Of a stretch of 64,000 nucleotides of DNA, positions 8,225 to 15,773 are shown piece after piece (the first letter of the stretch is position 1; the number at the start of each line of letters is the position of its first letter). The translations under genes and the position numbers were made by a program. The DNA is taken from positions 310,206-374,205 of the forward strand of contig NZ_KB891798.1 of the NCBI RefSeq assembly GCF_000373565.1. Reading direction: 5' to 3'. The stretch is from Streptomyces sp. HmicA12. Lineage in GTDB: Bacteria > Actinomycetota > Actinomycetes > Streptomycetales > Streptomycetaceae. The notes under the pieces were generated by a model. The model was not told the origin of the DNA, searched no databases, and saw nothing but the letters and a program-made list of their open reading frames with translations.

Positions 8225-8562
8225 GTGAACGATCCCGCTCCGCTTTCCCGCCTCGGACTCCTGCGCTTCCTCGAACGCGTGCAGGAGCGAGACCTCGCGC
8301 GCACTCGGAGGTGGACAGCGCACGAAGAGGAGCAGGCAGCAGGCCGGGCCCGCGCCGCCGCGCTCCGGCCGCCCGATCCGGACTGGCTCATCGAGTGCGG
8401 CCCCGAGGACACCGCGCCGTGTACGTCCACGTCGGCGGCTGCCACATGGCAGGGAAGCGGTCGCGCGCGGCGACGCGGGATCAGGCGCGGCAGGCCCTCG
8501 CCGCGGGCGTGGATGAGTGCCCGCACTGCCGGCCGGACACCGCGCTCGGCGTGCTCGACTAG
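8225..8562 (+). pseudogene. DUF6233-type protein, frameshifted
   Basis: The first part, from GTG 8225, reads NDPAPLSRLGLLRFLERVQE and reaches RPPDPDWLIECGPEDTAP. The family's second half continues in the next frame as VYVHVGGCHMAGKR, then ALAAGVDECPHCRPDTALGVLD. Restoring one base near 8419 joins the halves into the normal order of this small Streptomyces family: helical N-terminus, D-W-L-I, then a Cys/His segment G-G-C-H-M...C-P-H-C that looks metal-binding. The break is either a real inactivating deletion or a sequencing error in a GC run. Confidence 0.6.
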
Positions 8563-8723
8563 CTGTCGTTGGAGCGGGCGCGCCGTCGTCGGCGGATCGG
8601 GGCTGTTGCCCACACGGTCAACCCGACCAACGACAACACGATTGCCCCGCCGACGATGGTGGGGACGACCGCCAGGAATGCGAGGTCGATCATCCACTCA
8701 AGAAACATCACCACATCGCTCAT
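8559..8723 (-). CDS. Small membrane protein (54 residues)
   Basis: Starts MSDVVMFLEWMIDLAFLAVV. One long hydrophobic segment (about residues 12-42, with a central PTIVGG) is followed by an RRRRRARSNDS tail, giving a single-pass protein with a positive-inside C-terminus. GAGGGG lies 9 bases before the ATG. The stop overlaps that of the convergent DUF6233 gene by 4 bases. Codon bias is native. The size and topology suit a phage or plasmid-type accessory protein, holin-like or signalling, but the role is unknown. Confidence 0.6.
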   Translation of the reverse strand: MSDVVMFLEWMIDLAFLAVVPTIVGGAIVLSLVGLTVWATAPIRRRRRARSNDS

Positions 8724-8800
8724 CGTGCGCCGCCCCTCGTCACATCCTTCTCGACGTCTGTTCTCAACGGCCGGTTCCGGGGGACTGGCTAATGCTCGGC

Positions 8801-8839
8801 CACTGCCTGCCGGACACCGCGCTCGGCGTGCTGGATTGA
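8801..8839 (+). repeat. Second copy of a DUF6233 gene 3' end
   Basis: These 39 bases match 8524-8562 at about 34 positions, including the stretch coding PDTALGVLD before the stop. The stop codons differ (TAG versus TGA). The copy has no upstream coding sequence of its own family, so it is a tail remnant of a second paralogue. The two copies lie 277 bases apart and flank the small membrane gene. Confidence 0.7.
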
Positions 8840-9335
8840 GCGGGTGTGACGGTCACGAGCTGTCTTACGCTGGGTGGACTGTGTGCCTCGGTCGTCGGCG
8901 GCCGGGGACCACTTTCGGCCCGCATCCGTACGCGGGCGTAGGCCGGTAGTGCCAAGTCGGCCGTGCACCCAGACCCCGTGCGCGGCCGACGGCAGACGCT
9001 CCTCGGCCGTTGGCGGCCGGGGAACACCCCGGTGTCCCCGCTTCGCAATCCGGCCCGCGCACTTCGTTTGCAGCACTGCATTGCAGGCCCACGCCGTTCA
9101 CGCTGTTGGGCAGAGCCATGCGGTGGCACCTGCCGACAGTGCCGCCGCCCCCGGCCCGCTTGGTGCATGCATTCCATGCACGCCATCAGCGCGCGGCACG
9201 GCTGGGTGGGGCGGGTAGTGCTGGGGAGTCGCGCCCGCCCCACCAGCTGCCGATTGCGGTCGACGGAGTAGCCCGAGCTGCGCCCGCCACTTCACGCTCG
9301 CGCGCTGGGGACATGGTCTCCCCCCGCAGCCCGTA
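8840..9335 (+). other. About 495 bases without a recognisable gene
   Basis: No frame on either strand shows coding character or a plausible ribosome site. The only structured element seen is the inverted repeat at 9163-9181. The region presumably holds the promoter of the 9336 gene and decayed accessory sequence. Confidence 0.5.
9163..9181. repeat. Inverted repeat, 7-base arms
   Basis: GTGCATG and CATGCAC form a perfect repeat around CATTC. Symmetry and size suit an operator or a small hairpin; it lies about 155 bases before the GTG of the small gene at 9336. No cognate regulator is known. Confidence 0.35.
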
Positions 9336-9527
9336 GTGATCTACCCGCCCGACGAGGCCGGCGGCCGGCGCGTCCGTATCGACGGCACGATCCTCGGTCG
9401 CGCCTACAGCACCCAGGATGTTGCCCGGTTCATGCAGGAGGCCGGGCTCCAGTCCTTCGACGAGGTCGACGTTGTGCGCTCGGCGCTGATCGAGTGGCGT
9501 GGCGGCGGCCCGGACGCGTGGGCCTGA
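9336..9527 (+). CDS. Small Streptomyces hypothetical protein (GGRRV family)
   Basis: 63 residues from GTG. The layout is IYPPDEAGGRRVRIDG, then ILGRAYSTQDVARFMQEAGL, then EWRGGGPDAW. The gene at 10888-11100 shares it (HRPSPSGGRRVTVGS, LGLAHSDGDLIEFLRRAGL, a Trp/Gly-Gly end), so the two are paralogues. Similar short proteins occur near DUF6233 genes in Streptomyces. Predicted beta-strands followed by a helix; no catalytic residues. Its stop is one base from the GTG of a ligase-like stub. Confidence 0.65.
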   Translation: MIYPPDEAGGRRVRIDGTILGRAYSTQDVARFMQEAGLQSFDEVDVVRSALIEWRGGGPDAWA

Positions 9528-9528
9528 G

Positions 9529-9609
9529 GTGGAGTACCCGGTCGCCGTGGCGCTCGCCGAGAATGTTGCTCACCTGCCCAGAGGCGAGGGCTGGTGGTTC
9601 GAGCCGAAG
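9529..9609 (+). pseudogene. Truncated N-terminus of an ATP-dependent DNA ligase-type protein
   Basis: Starting at a GTG one base after the previous stop, the frame reads EYPVAVALAENVAHLPRG then EGWWFEPK. In actinomycete ligase-like proteins this motif leads straight into the adenylation lysine segment (EPKFDG or EPKWDG). Here similarity ends right after EPK at about 9609, and the following codons are unrelated. The catalytic Lys is kept but the whole enzyme behind it is lost. The cut lies close to the IS256-type fragment, consistent with insertion and deletion. Confidence 0.5.
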
Positions 9610-9773
9610 TTATGGACAGGGTTTGAGGGTGTCCATGGTCCACCATGGGTGACATCCCGACGCTGGGTACGCGCGCCAGACGGAAGAGGAGTGGCAGCGC
9701 CTTCGCACGGAGGCGAGCGAACTGCCCTATCCGTGGGCGCCCGCCTACCGGAGCCTGATCGAGGCCGCGTACA

Positions 9774-10271
9774 CAGGTCCCGGTCCTGGAAGGCGGCGTG
9801 GTCGTCGCTCCACTGCTTGGTCAGCCGGGTGACGGTGGCCGGGGACAGACCGGCGGTGCCGCCGAGGAACTGCTCCAGCGCGGGGACGAAGTCCCCGGAG
9901 GACAATCCGTGCAGGTAGAGCAGTGGCAGCACCTCGGAGACCTTCGGCGACTTGCGGCACCACGGCGCGAGGATCTTCGAGGAGAACCGCTTGCGCTCGC
10001 CCGTGGCCTCGCCGACTCGGCGGTCGTTCACCCGCGGGACCCCGCCCTCGACGGGTCCTGCGGCGGTGACCACGGTTCGGGGCGGGTGGTGGCCGTTGCG
10101 GACCACGAGGCGGTGCCCGCGCTCGTCGGTCTCGGCAGCCAACTCGGCTATGTAATGGTTGACTTCCGCCTCCAGCGCGGCAGCCAGCATCCGCCGAGCG
10201 CCTTCACGGACGATCTCATCGATCAGGGAGCCGGACTGGGTCGAGCCGTCGTCGGTGACTACGCTGAGCAC
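9774..10271 (-). mobile_element. IS256 (mutator) family transposase, N-terminal half only
   Basis: About 166 residues from GTG 10271 are clearly IS256-like: SLIDEIVREGARRMLAAALE, NHYIAELAAETDERGHRLVVRNGH, KILAPWCRKSPKVSEVLPLLYLHGLSSGDFVPALEQFLG and LSPATVTRLTKQWSDDHAAFQDRDL. At RDL (about 9774) the normal continuation with the first catalytic Asp is replaced by unrelated sequence, so the DDE core is absent and the element cannot transpose. No terminal inverted repeat could be paired. Confidence 0.85.
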
Positions 10272-10619
10272 GGGCGTGCCTTCCCGATCCGCGCTGCAAC
10301 GCGGGCCTACTCGGAGACCTTACGGATCAGTTCGGGAAGGTACGCCCTCCGCATGCCCCCGGAACCGATCCACAAGTCCTGAGCATTGCTCCGCCACCGC
10401 CCGCCTCCTGTACCGGGTTTCCTGATGTTCCGTCGCGCGGGATGGTCTGTCGACGGTGGCAGGGGCTCACTGGCTACGAGGCTCGCGATCTGTCCCTGTT
10501 CTGACGCGGGCAGTGAGCGTGAATGCCGATGACGGGGATGCCGCTGTGCTCCCCGCTCCCTAGGGGGCGGCCTCCCTCAGTACTCAACCGTGGCGGCCCG
10601 GCGCGTGCCGAGGTGTCGC
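10272..10619 (+). other. About 350 bases without a recognisable gene
   Basis: Upstream flank of the IS256-type gene and of the small gene at 10657. No frame shows a start with a ribosome site. One frame ending at 10382 (AYSETLRISSGRYALRM, then PPEPIHKS) has mild coding appearance but no identifiable start or family. Confidence 0.4.
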
Positions 10620-10649
10620 TTGCCTGGGAAATCGAACATGTGCTCTAGT
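10620..10649 (+). promoter_or_regulatory. Promoter with LexA-like box, probably leaderless
   Basis: A TTGCCT -35 (10620-10625), an 18-base spacer and a TCTAGT -10 (10644-10649) place the transcription start at about 10656-10657, the A of the next ATG. Inside, 10632-10647 reads TCGAACATGTGCTCTA. Ten of its twelve defined positions match the actinobacterial LexA consensus TCGAAC-N4-GTTCGA, with a perfect left half. A repressor there would cover both core elements. Confidence 0.5.
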
Positions 10650-10656
10650 CGGTGTC

Positions 10657-10851
10657 ATGCGGAACACCATCACCGATGACCTCGTACAGACACAGCAGGA
10701 GTGGACCGCGACCTACCAGCAGCTCGCCGAGCAGCCCGGCCGCACCGTTCTGCGGCGGCGCCTGCTGCGCCTGTCGCGCCTGCTGGCCGGTGAACGGCTC
10801 AGCCCGGCGGCGAAGGCGGAGCTGCGCCGACGGGCGCAGGAGCAGTCGTGA
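10657..10851 (+). CDS. Small helical protein behind a LexA-like box
   Basis: 64 residues. Helical and charged: DDLVQTQQEWTATYQQLAEQ, then RTVLRRRLLRLSRLLAGERL and a KAELRRRAQEQS end. There is no Shine-Dalgarno sequence, which fits a leaderless transcript. I do not recognise the family. A role in DNA damage or element biology would follow only if the upstream box is really LexA-controlled. Confidence 0.65.
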   Translation: MRNTITDDLVQTQQEWTATYQQLAEQPGRTVLRRRLLRLSRLLAGERLSPAAKAELRRRAQEQS

Positions 10852-10887
10852 TGTCGTGGCCGGGCTCGAGTGCGGCGGGCTGGTGAC

Positions 10888-11100
10888 ATGGGACTAGCGA
10901 TAGTCGTGCACCGCCCGTCCCCGAGCGGCGGGCGCCGTGTCACGGTCGGATCCGCGAGCCTGGGGCTCGCGCACAGCGACGGCGACCTGATCGAGTTCCT
11001 GCGCCGGGCCGGACTCGACGACGCGGAGAGCCTCGTGCTCGGGGACTCGCCGCACATCGTCTGGTGCGGAGGGTGCGCTCACGAGTACGGGGCGGTGTGA
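10888..11100 (+). CDS. Small Streptomyces hypothetical protein (GGRRV family)
   Basis: 70 residues, paralogous in layout to the gene at 9336: a GGRRVTVGSASLGLAHS strand region, then DLIEFLRRAGLDDAESL, ending IVWCGGCAHEYGAV with a C-x2-C pair the paralogue lacks. The ATG at 10888 is preferred over a GTG six codons earlier. It lies 36 bases after the preceding small gene and is likely co-transcribed with it. Confidence 0.6.
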   Translation: MGLAIVVHRPSPSGGRRVTVGSASLGLAHSDGDLIEFLRRAGLDDAESLVLGDSPHIVWCGGCAHEYGAV

Positions 11101-11220
11101 CGAGGCGGGCGACGCGTGCGGCCTCGGCGCACTTACCGGGCGAGCCGGCCGTCGTCGACGCTGCCGCTCGGGCTGCCCTACGGTGCTGTCCACAGCGATC
11201 CGCCTCATGGAAGGGCTGCC

Positions 11221-11835
11221 ATGTCGGAGGAGAAGCCATGGGGCGCACCAGCGCGCGCGGTACAGCTCACCGGCGGTGAGCCGTTCATCGGCCTGGCGGG
11301 CAAAACCGTCATGGACTTCTGGCGGTACTCGGTGCCGAACCTGGTCACGAACACGTCGCGCGGCCTCCTCGCGCAGTACCTCGTGCACACGGCGTTGGGC
11401 AGTACGACCCGGCCGGATGAGTGGGACTGCTACGACGTGGAGGGTGACGACGGGCTGCGGGTCGAAGTGAAGGCGAGTGCCTACCTCCAGTCCTGGGAGC
11501 AGCGCGAGCTGTCCCGGGTCACCTTCTCCGTGGAGAAGCGCCGTAAGTGGACCTCGGCCAACGGGTTCTCCGGCGAGCCGACGCACAACGCTGATGCGTA
11601 CGTCTTTGCGGTGCACACGGCGACGCGGCACGAGGAATACGACCCGCTGGACGTCTCCCAGTGGGAGTTCTACGTGGCTTCACGCGCCACGATCGCGGAA
11701 CTGAATCAGAAGACGGCAGGACTGGCCACAGTGCGGCGCATCGCAGCCGGTCCGGTCCCCTTCGGCAGGTTGGGCGAGCTGATCCGCTCGGCCGGTCACG
11801 CAGAGGGGGCCGATGGTGCCGGAACTCTGATGTGA
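11221..11835 (+). CDS. Putative PD-(D/E)XK superfamily nuclease
   Basis: 204 residues from an ATG preceded by GAAGGG; the longer upstream frame has no start context. A helix, RGLLAQYLVHTALG, is followed by DEWDCYDVEGDDGLRVEVKASAYLQSW. The arrangement of a helix, an Asp-rich turn and a strand with E-V-K matches the D...(E)xK core of restriction-like nucleases (Asp near 80, Glu-x-Lys near 86-88). A later segment, NADAYVFAVHTATRHEEYDP, then WEFYVASRATIAELN, is also seen in Mrr/HsdR-like and NaeI-type hypothetical endonucleases. No methyltransferase or helicase partner is adjacent. The superfamily call is by motif only. Confidence 0.6.
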   Translation: MSEEKPWGAPARAVQLTGGEPFIGLAGKTVMDFWRYSVPNLVTNTSRGLLAQYLVHTALGSTTRPDEWDCYDVEGDDGLRVEVKASAYLQSWEQRELSRVTFSVEKRRKWTSANGFSGEPTHNADAYVFAVHTATRHEEYDPLDVSQWEFYVASRATIAELNQKTAGLATVRRIAAGPVPFGRLGELIRSAGHAEGADGAGTLM

Positions 11836-11895
11836 ACGACGACGGCTGATGAGGGTCCGCCGCAGCGCGTCTTTCGTGATCATTAGGCTACGGCC

Positions 11896-12906
11896 ATGGG
11901 TGAAGAGGAGCGCTCGGCGGTCGCCGGGGTTGACGTCGATGATTCGGGCTGGTCCCACACTCGTGCGTGGGTGGAGGGGAGCCTGCGTCCCGGGGAGCGG
12001 ATCCGTGCCGTGCAAACACTGCGCGGGGGATGGACGTCGCAGATGCGCCGCCTCGATGTCGAGAGGATCGAGGGGAGCCAGGGAATCCCGGGGGAGGAAG
12101 AGCCGTACTCCCTCGTGCTCCGGTCGTTCGTCAGGCCGTTCTTCGTGAAGCACGCGAAGGGGCTGCTCACTCGGGAAGCCGAGATTCTCCAGCTGCTGGC
12201 GGGTACCGCCGTGCCGGCGGCTCGTCTTCACGGGGTGGACGCGTCGGCCGAGAACTGCGATCACCCGTCGCTGCTGATGTCGTTGTTGCCGGGGAGCGTC
12301 AGGCTCGACGCACCGGACATCGAGCGGAGGGCAGAGCTCCTTGCTCGGCAGCTCGCGGTGATTCACGGGTTGCGCGTTCCGGAGGGGGACCGGCCGCGTA
12401 CGTACCAGGCATGGACGAGTCCGGAGCGGGTGCGGCTTCCCGAGAGCTCGCGTCGCATGGACGTGTGGCAGCGTGCCGTAGAGGTGATCCGCCGTCCGCC
12501 GCCGGCTCACCGGTCGTGCTTCCTCCACCGTGACTTCCACCCCGGGAACGTGCTCTTCACCGGAGAAGGAGCGGGTCTGACCGTCACCGGTGTCGTGGAC
12601 TGGGTGGAGACGTCCTGGGGGCCTGCCGACCTGGACGTGGCCCACTGCTCCACCGCGCTCGCCCTGCTGCACGGAGTGCCCGTCGGCATGCAACTGGCGG
12701 ATCGGTACCTCGCGGTCGGCGGAACGCTCAGCGACGCCCCGGCCGACCACCTGTACTGGCGTGTGCTGGATGCCCTGGCCTTCGCACCGGACGCGGAGAA
12801 GGTCGCTGAGCCCTGGCGGGAACTCGGCAGAACGGACCTGACGCCGGCCGTGCTGACACAGCGCCTGGAGGACTATCTCGAAGCGCTCTTCAGCAGATAC
12901 GGCTGA
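11896..12906 (+). CDS. Aminoglycoside phosphotransferase-family (APH) kinase
   Basis: 336 residues. The APH/choline-kinase core is complete: catalytic loop FLHRDFHPGNVLF (about 210-222) and metal-binding VVDWVETSWGPADLDVAH (about 232-249). The N-lobe contains the ATP-contact region LVLRSFVRPFFVKHAKGLLTREAEIL. Substrates of this superfamily range from aminoglycosides to small metabolites, so resistance cannot be assumed. There is no ribosome site; a TAGGCT six bases before the ATG suggests a leaderless transcript. It marks the right edge of the accessory island. Confidence 0.85.
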   Translation: MGEEERSAVAGVDVDDSGWSHTRAWVEGSLRPGERIRAVQTLRGGWTSQMRRLDVERIEGSQGIPGEEEPYSLVLRSFVRPFFVKHAKGLLTREAEILQLLAGTAVPAARLHGVDASAENCDHPSLLMSLLPGSVRLDAPDIERRAELLARQLAVIHGLRVPEGDRPRTYQAWTSPERVRLPESSRRMDVWQRAVEVIRRPPPAHRSCFLHRDFHPGNVLFTGEGAGLTVTGVVDWVETSWGPADLDVAHCSTALALLHGVPVGMQLADRYLAVGGTLSDAPADHLYWRVLDALAFAPDAEKVAEPWRELGRTDLTPAVLTQRLEDYLEALFSRYG

Positions 12907-12951
12907 GGGGAAGGGGGGCGAGTGTGCGTTCCTCCGATGCACCGTGCCCGG

Positions 12952-13749
12952 TCACGTCGCTGCCCCGAGGCCGGGCCGTCGAAGCTTTCCCCATGCCACC
13001 AGCTCCACCGTCACCGCCACCGCCACCGCCTGCACCGCCAACAACGCGACCAGGACGAACAGCTGGACCGCCCCCGCCATCACCGGTGACGCGCCGCCCA
13101 GGAGCATCCCGACGAAGGCGCCGGGGAGGGTGACCAGACCGACCGTACGGGTCTGGTCGAGGCCGGGGAGGAGAGCGTCGGAGGCCGCCGGGCGGGCTAT
13201 CTCCAGGCGGGACTCGCGGGGGAGCAGGCCGAGCGCCAGGCAGGCCTCCACCTCGCCCTTGCGGGATTCGAGTTCGTCGAGGGCGCGGCGGCCCGCCAGG
13301 ACGGTCGCCGTGAGCGCCCCGCCGATGAGGATGCCCGTGATCGGGATCAGGGCGATGCCGTTCAGGGGGATCAGGCCGCAGGCGACGAGGGCGCCGACGA
13401 CGGGAGCCACCGGCGCCGCGATCGGCAACGCCGCCCACACCCAGCTGCGGTCCCGCGTGAGACGGCGACCCGCCGTGCGCGCGGCCACGGTGAACATGAG
13501 GAGCAGGAACGCGAGCAGCGCCGCGCCGTGGTGGACGACCCAGCCGATCACCAAGGAGACCGCGCCCAGTTGGAGGGCCGCCCGGACGCCCGCCACCGCG
13601 ATGTCGCGCGCCCGGCGCCACGACGCGTCGGGCGCGAGCCGGAAGACCGCGGCCACCGTGACGGCCACCAGGAGCAGGGCGACCAGGGCCGCCGCCAGGG
13701 TGGCGTTGACGGGGAGGAGGGCGGACGCGGCGGTGGCGGGATCATGCAC
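12952..13749 (-). CDS. FetB/UPF0014-type ABC permease
   Basis: 265 residues with about seven hydrophobic segments. Family landmarks are ARDIAVAGVRAALQLGAVSLV near residue 50, GLIPLNGIALIPITGILIGGALTATVLAG, and GLVTLPGAFVGMLLGGASPVMAGAVQLFVL. FetB pairs with the ATPase FetA, and in E. coli the pair is implicated in iron export under oxidative stress. No FetA-like ATPase gene is adjacent here, so its partner must be elsewhere or outside this operon. The start is GTG 13749. A 258-base divergent gap separates it from the mycothiol dehydrogenase gene. Confidence 0.88.
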   Translation of the reverse strand: MHDPATAASALLPVNATLAAALVALLLVAVTVAAVFRLAPDASWRRARDIAVAGVRAALQLGAVSLVIGWVVHHGAALLAFLLLMFTVAARTAGRRLTRDRSWVWAALPIAAPVAPVVGALVACGLIPLNGIALIPITGILIGGALTATVLAGRRALDELESRKGEVEACLALGLLPRESRLEIARPAASDALLPGLDQTRTVGLVTLPGAFVGMLLGGASPVMAGAVQLFVLVALLAVQAVAVAVTVELVAWGKLRRPGLGAAT

Positions 13750-14007
13750 GCCAGCAGCCTAGGAGGTGCGGGCGGGCCCGAAGAGACCTGCCCACGATTC
13801 CCAGGAAGCCCCCACGGCCGCCCCGCCAACCTGCACACGGCCCCAGGACGTCCAGGGCCCGGAGAGAGCCGTGCCGCCCGGCCCGGCCGTACCACCCCGG
13901 AACAGTCGTGCCCCCGCCCCGGATCTGTGCCGCATCGTGATCATGGGTGAGGATGGGGGACGTAACAGGACGTGCAGGAACCGCGGAATGAAAGAGGGCT
14001 GACCGTC

Positions 14008-15093
14008 ATGGCACAGCAGGTGCAGGGCGTGATCGCACGGGCGAAGGGCGCTCCGGTGACGATCGAGACGATCATCGTGCCGGATCCCGGTCCGGGCGAG
14101 GCCGTGGTGAAGGTCCAGGCGTGCGGGGTCTGCCACACGGATCTGCACTATCGGGAGGGCGGGATCAACGACGAGTTCCCGTTCCTGCTCGGGCACGAGG
14201 CCGCCGGTGTGGTCGAATCCGTCGGCGAGGGCGTGAGCGAGGTCGCGCCCGGTGACTTCGTCATCCTCAACTGGCGTGCCGTGTGCGGCCAGTGTCGAGC
14301 CTGTCTGCGCGGGCGGCCCCAGTACTGCTTCAACACGCACAACGCCAAGCAGAAGATGACCCTGGCCGACGGCACCGAGCTCAGCCCCGCGCTCGGCATC
14401 GGCGCCTTCGCGGAGAAGACGCTGGTCGCCGCCGGGCAGTGCACCAAGGTCGACCCGGCCGCCTCCCCGGCCGCGGCCGGACTCCTCGGCTGCGGCGTGA
14501 TGGCCGGCATCGGCGCCGCCATCAACACCGGCGCGGTCGGCCGCGGTGACTCCGTCGCCGTCATCGGCTGCGGCGGCGTGGGCAACGCGTCGGTCGTCGG
14601 CGCCCGGCTCGCCGGCGCCGCGAAGGTCATCGCCGTCGACATCGACGACAAGAAGCTGGAGACGGCCCGCGCGCTCGGCGCCACCCACACCGTCAACTCC
14701 CGCGCCACCGACCCGGTCGAGGCCGTGCGCCAGCTCACCGGTGGCTTCGGCGCCGACGTCGTCATCGAGGCGGTCGGCCGCCCGGAGACGTACGAGCAGG
14801 CCTTCTACGCGAGGGACCTGGCCGGCACGGTGGTCCTCGTCGGAGTGCCGACGCCCGAGATGCGGCTCGATCTGCCGCTGCTCGACGTCTTCGGACGCGG
14901 TGGCGCGCTCAAGTCGTCCTGGTACGGGGACTGCCTGCCCTCCCGCGACTTCCCGATGCTCATCGACCTGTACAGGCAGGGCCGCCTCGACCTCGACGCG
15001 TTCGTCACCGAGACCATCGCGCTCGACGAGGTGGAGAAGGCGTTCGAGCGGATGCACCACGGCGACGTGCTGCGCTCGGTGGTGATGTTCTGA
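14008..15093 (+). CDS. S-(hydroxymethyl)mycothiol dehydrogenase
   Basis: 361 residues, a zinc-dependent medium-chain alcohol dehydrogenase. The catalytic zinc region is [17 protein letters not shown] plus GHEAAG. The structural zinc site is [15 protein letters not shown], and the NAD-binding motif [13 protein letters not shown] is followed by VDIDDKK. It resembles the mycothiol-dependent formaldehyde dehydrogenases of actinomycetes, which oxidise the adduct of formaldehyde with mycothiol. AGAGGG precedes the ATG. Its stop overlaps the start of a metallo-hydrolase by one base, an arrangement often seen for this pathway. Confidence 0.92.
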   Translation: MAQQVQGVIARAKGAPVTIETIIVPDPGPGEAVVKVQACGVCHTDLHYREGGINDEFPFLLGHEAAGVVESVGEGVSEVAPGDFVILNWRAVCGQCRACLRGRPQYCFNTHNAKQKMTLADGTELSPALGIGAFAEKTLVAAGQCTKVDPAASPAAAGLLGCGVMAGIGAAINTGAVGRGDSVAVIGCGGVGNASVVGARLAGAAKVIAVDIDDKKLETARALGATHTVNSRATDPVEAVRQLTGGFGADVVIEAVGRPETYEQAFYARDLAGTVVLVGVPTPEMRLDLPLLDVFGRGGALKSSWYGDCLPSRDFPMLIDLYRQGRLDLDAFVTETIALDEVEKAFERMHHGDVLRSVVMF

Positions 15094-15749
15094 TGACCGC
15101 CGAGAACCAGGGCGCCGGGAACGGCGCACGGGTCGAGCACCTCGTCACCTCAGGGACCTTCTCCCTGGACGGTGGCACCTGGGACGTCGACAACAACGTA
15201 TGGATCGTCGGCGACGATCAGGAGGCCGTCGTCATCGACGCCGCCCACGACGCCGACGCCATCGCCGCGGCCGTCGGCGACCGGAGGCTCGTCGCGATCG
15301 TGTGCACGCACGCCCACGACGACCACATCGACGCCGCGCCCGCCCTGGCCGAGCGGACCGGCGCGCCGATCCTGCTGCACCCCGCCGACACCGACCTGTG
15401 GAAGCTCACCCACCCGGACCGCGCGCCCGACGCCGACCTCGCCGACGGGCAGCGACTCACCGTCGCGGGCGTGGAGTTGACCGTGCTGCACACGCCGGGC
15501 CACTGCCACGGCGCGGTCAGCCTGTACGCGCCGGGACTCGGCACCGTCTTCACCGGCGACACCCTCTTCAAGGGCGGGCCCGGTGCCACGGGCCGTACGT
15601 TCAGCGACTTCCCGACGATCGTCGAGTCGATCCGCGGGCGACTGCTCACCCTGCCGCCCGAGACCGTCGTGCGCACCGGACACGGTGACAGCACGACGAT
15701 CGGGGCGGAGGCGCCTGACCTCGAGGACTGGATCGCACGAGGCCACTGA
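15093..15749 (+). CDS. MBL-fold metallo-hydrolase, likely for the mycothiol formaldehyde pathway
   Basis: 218 residues. The metal-binding motif is THAHDDHIDAAP (His73, His75, Asp77, His78), followed by LHTPGHCHGAVSLY, FTGDTLFKGGPGATGR and RTGHGDSTTIG, the full glyoxalase-II-like set. The ATG overlaps the stop of the dehydrogenase (TGATGA), indicating translational coupling. From this coupling I infer hydrolysis of the formyl-mycothiol or related thioester produced by the dehydrogenase; the sequence itself shows only the hydrolase fold. Confidence 0.9.
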   Translation: MTAENQGAGNGARVEHLVTSGTFSLDGGTWDVDNNVWIVGDDQEAVVIDAAHDADAIAAAVGDRRLVAIVCTHAHDDHIDAAPALAERTGAPILLHPADTDLWKLTHPDRAPDADLADGQRLTVAGVELTVLHTPGHCHGAVSLYAPGLGTVFTGDTLFKGGPGATGRTFSDFPTIVESIRGRLLTLPPETVVRTGHGDSTTIGAEAPDLEDWIARGH

Positions 15750-15773
15750 GGCGACGGTCGCGGCGGGCGGTGC

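Noticed and set aside
9668-9790. Frame reading QTEEEWQRLRTEASELPYPW then APAYRSLIEAAYTG
   Set aside because: Looks protein-like but has no start, no family assignment, and is bounded by breakpoints; mentioned only as filler in the chimeric junction.
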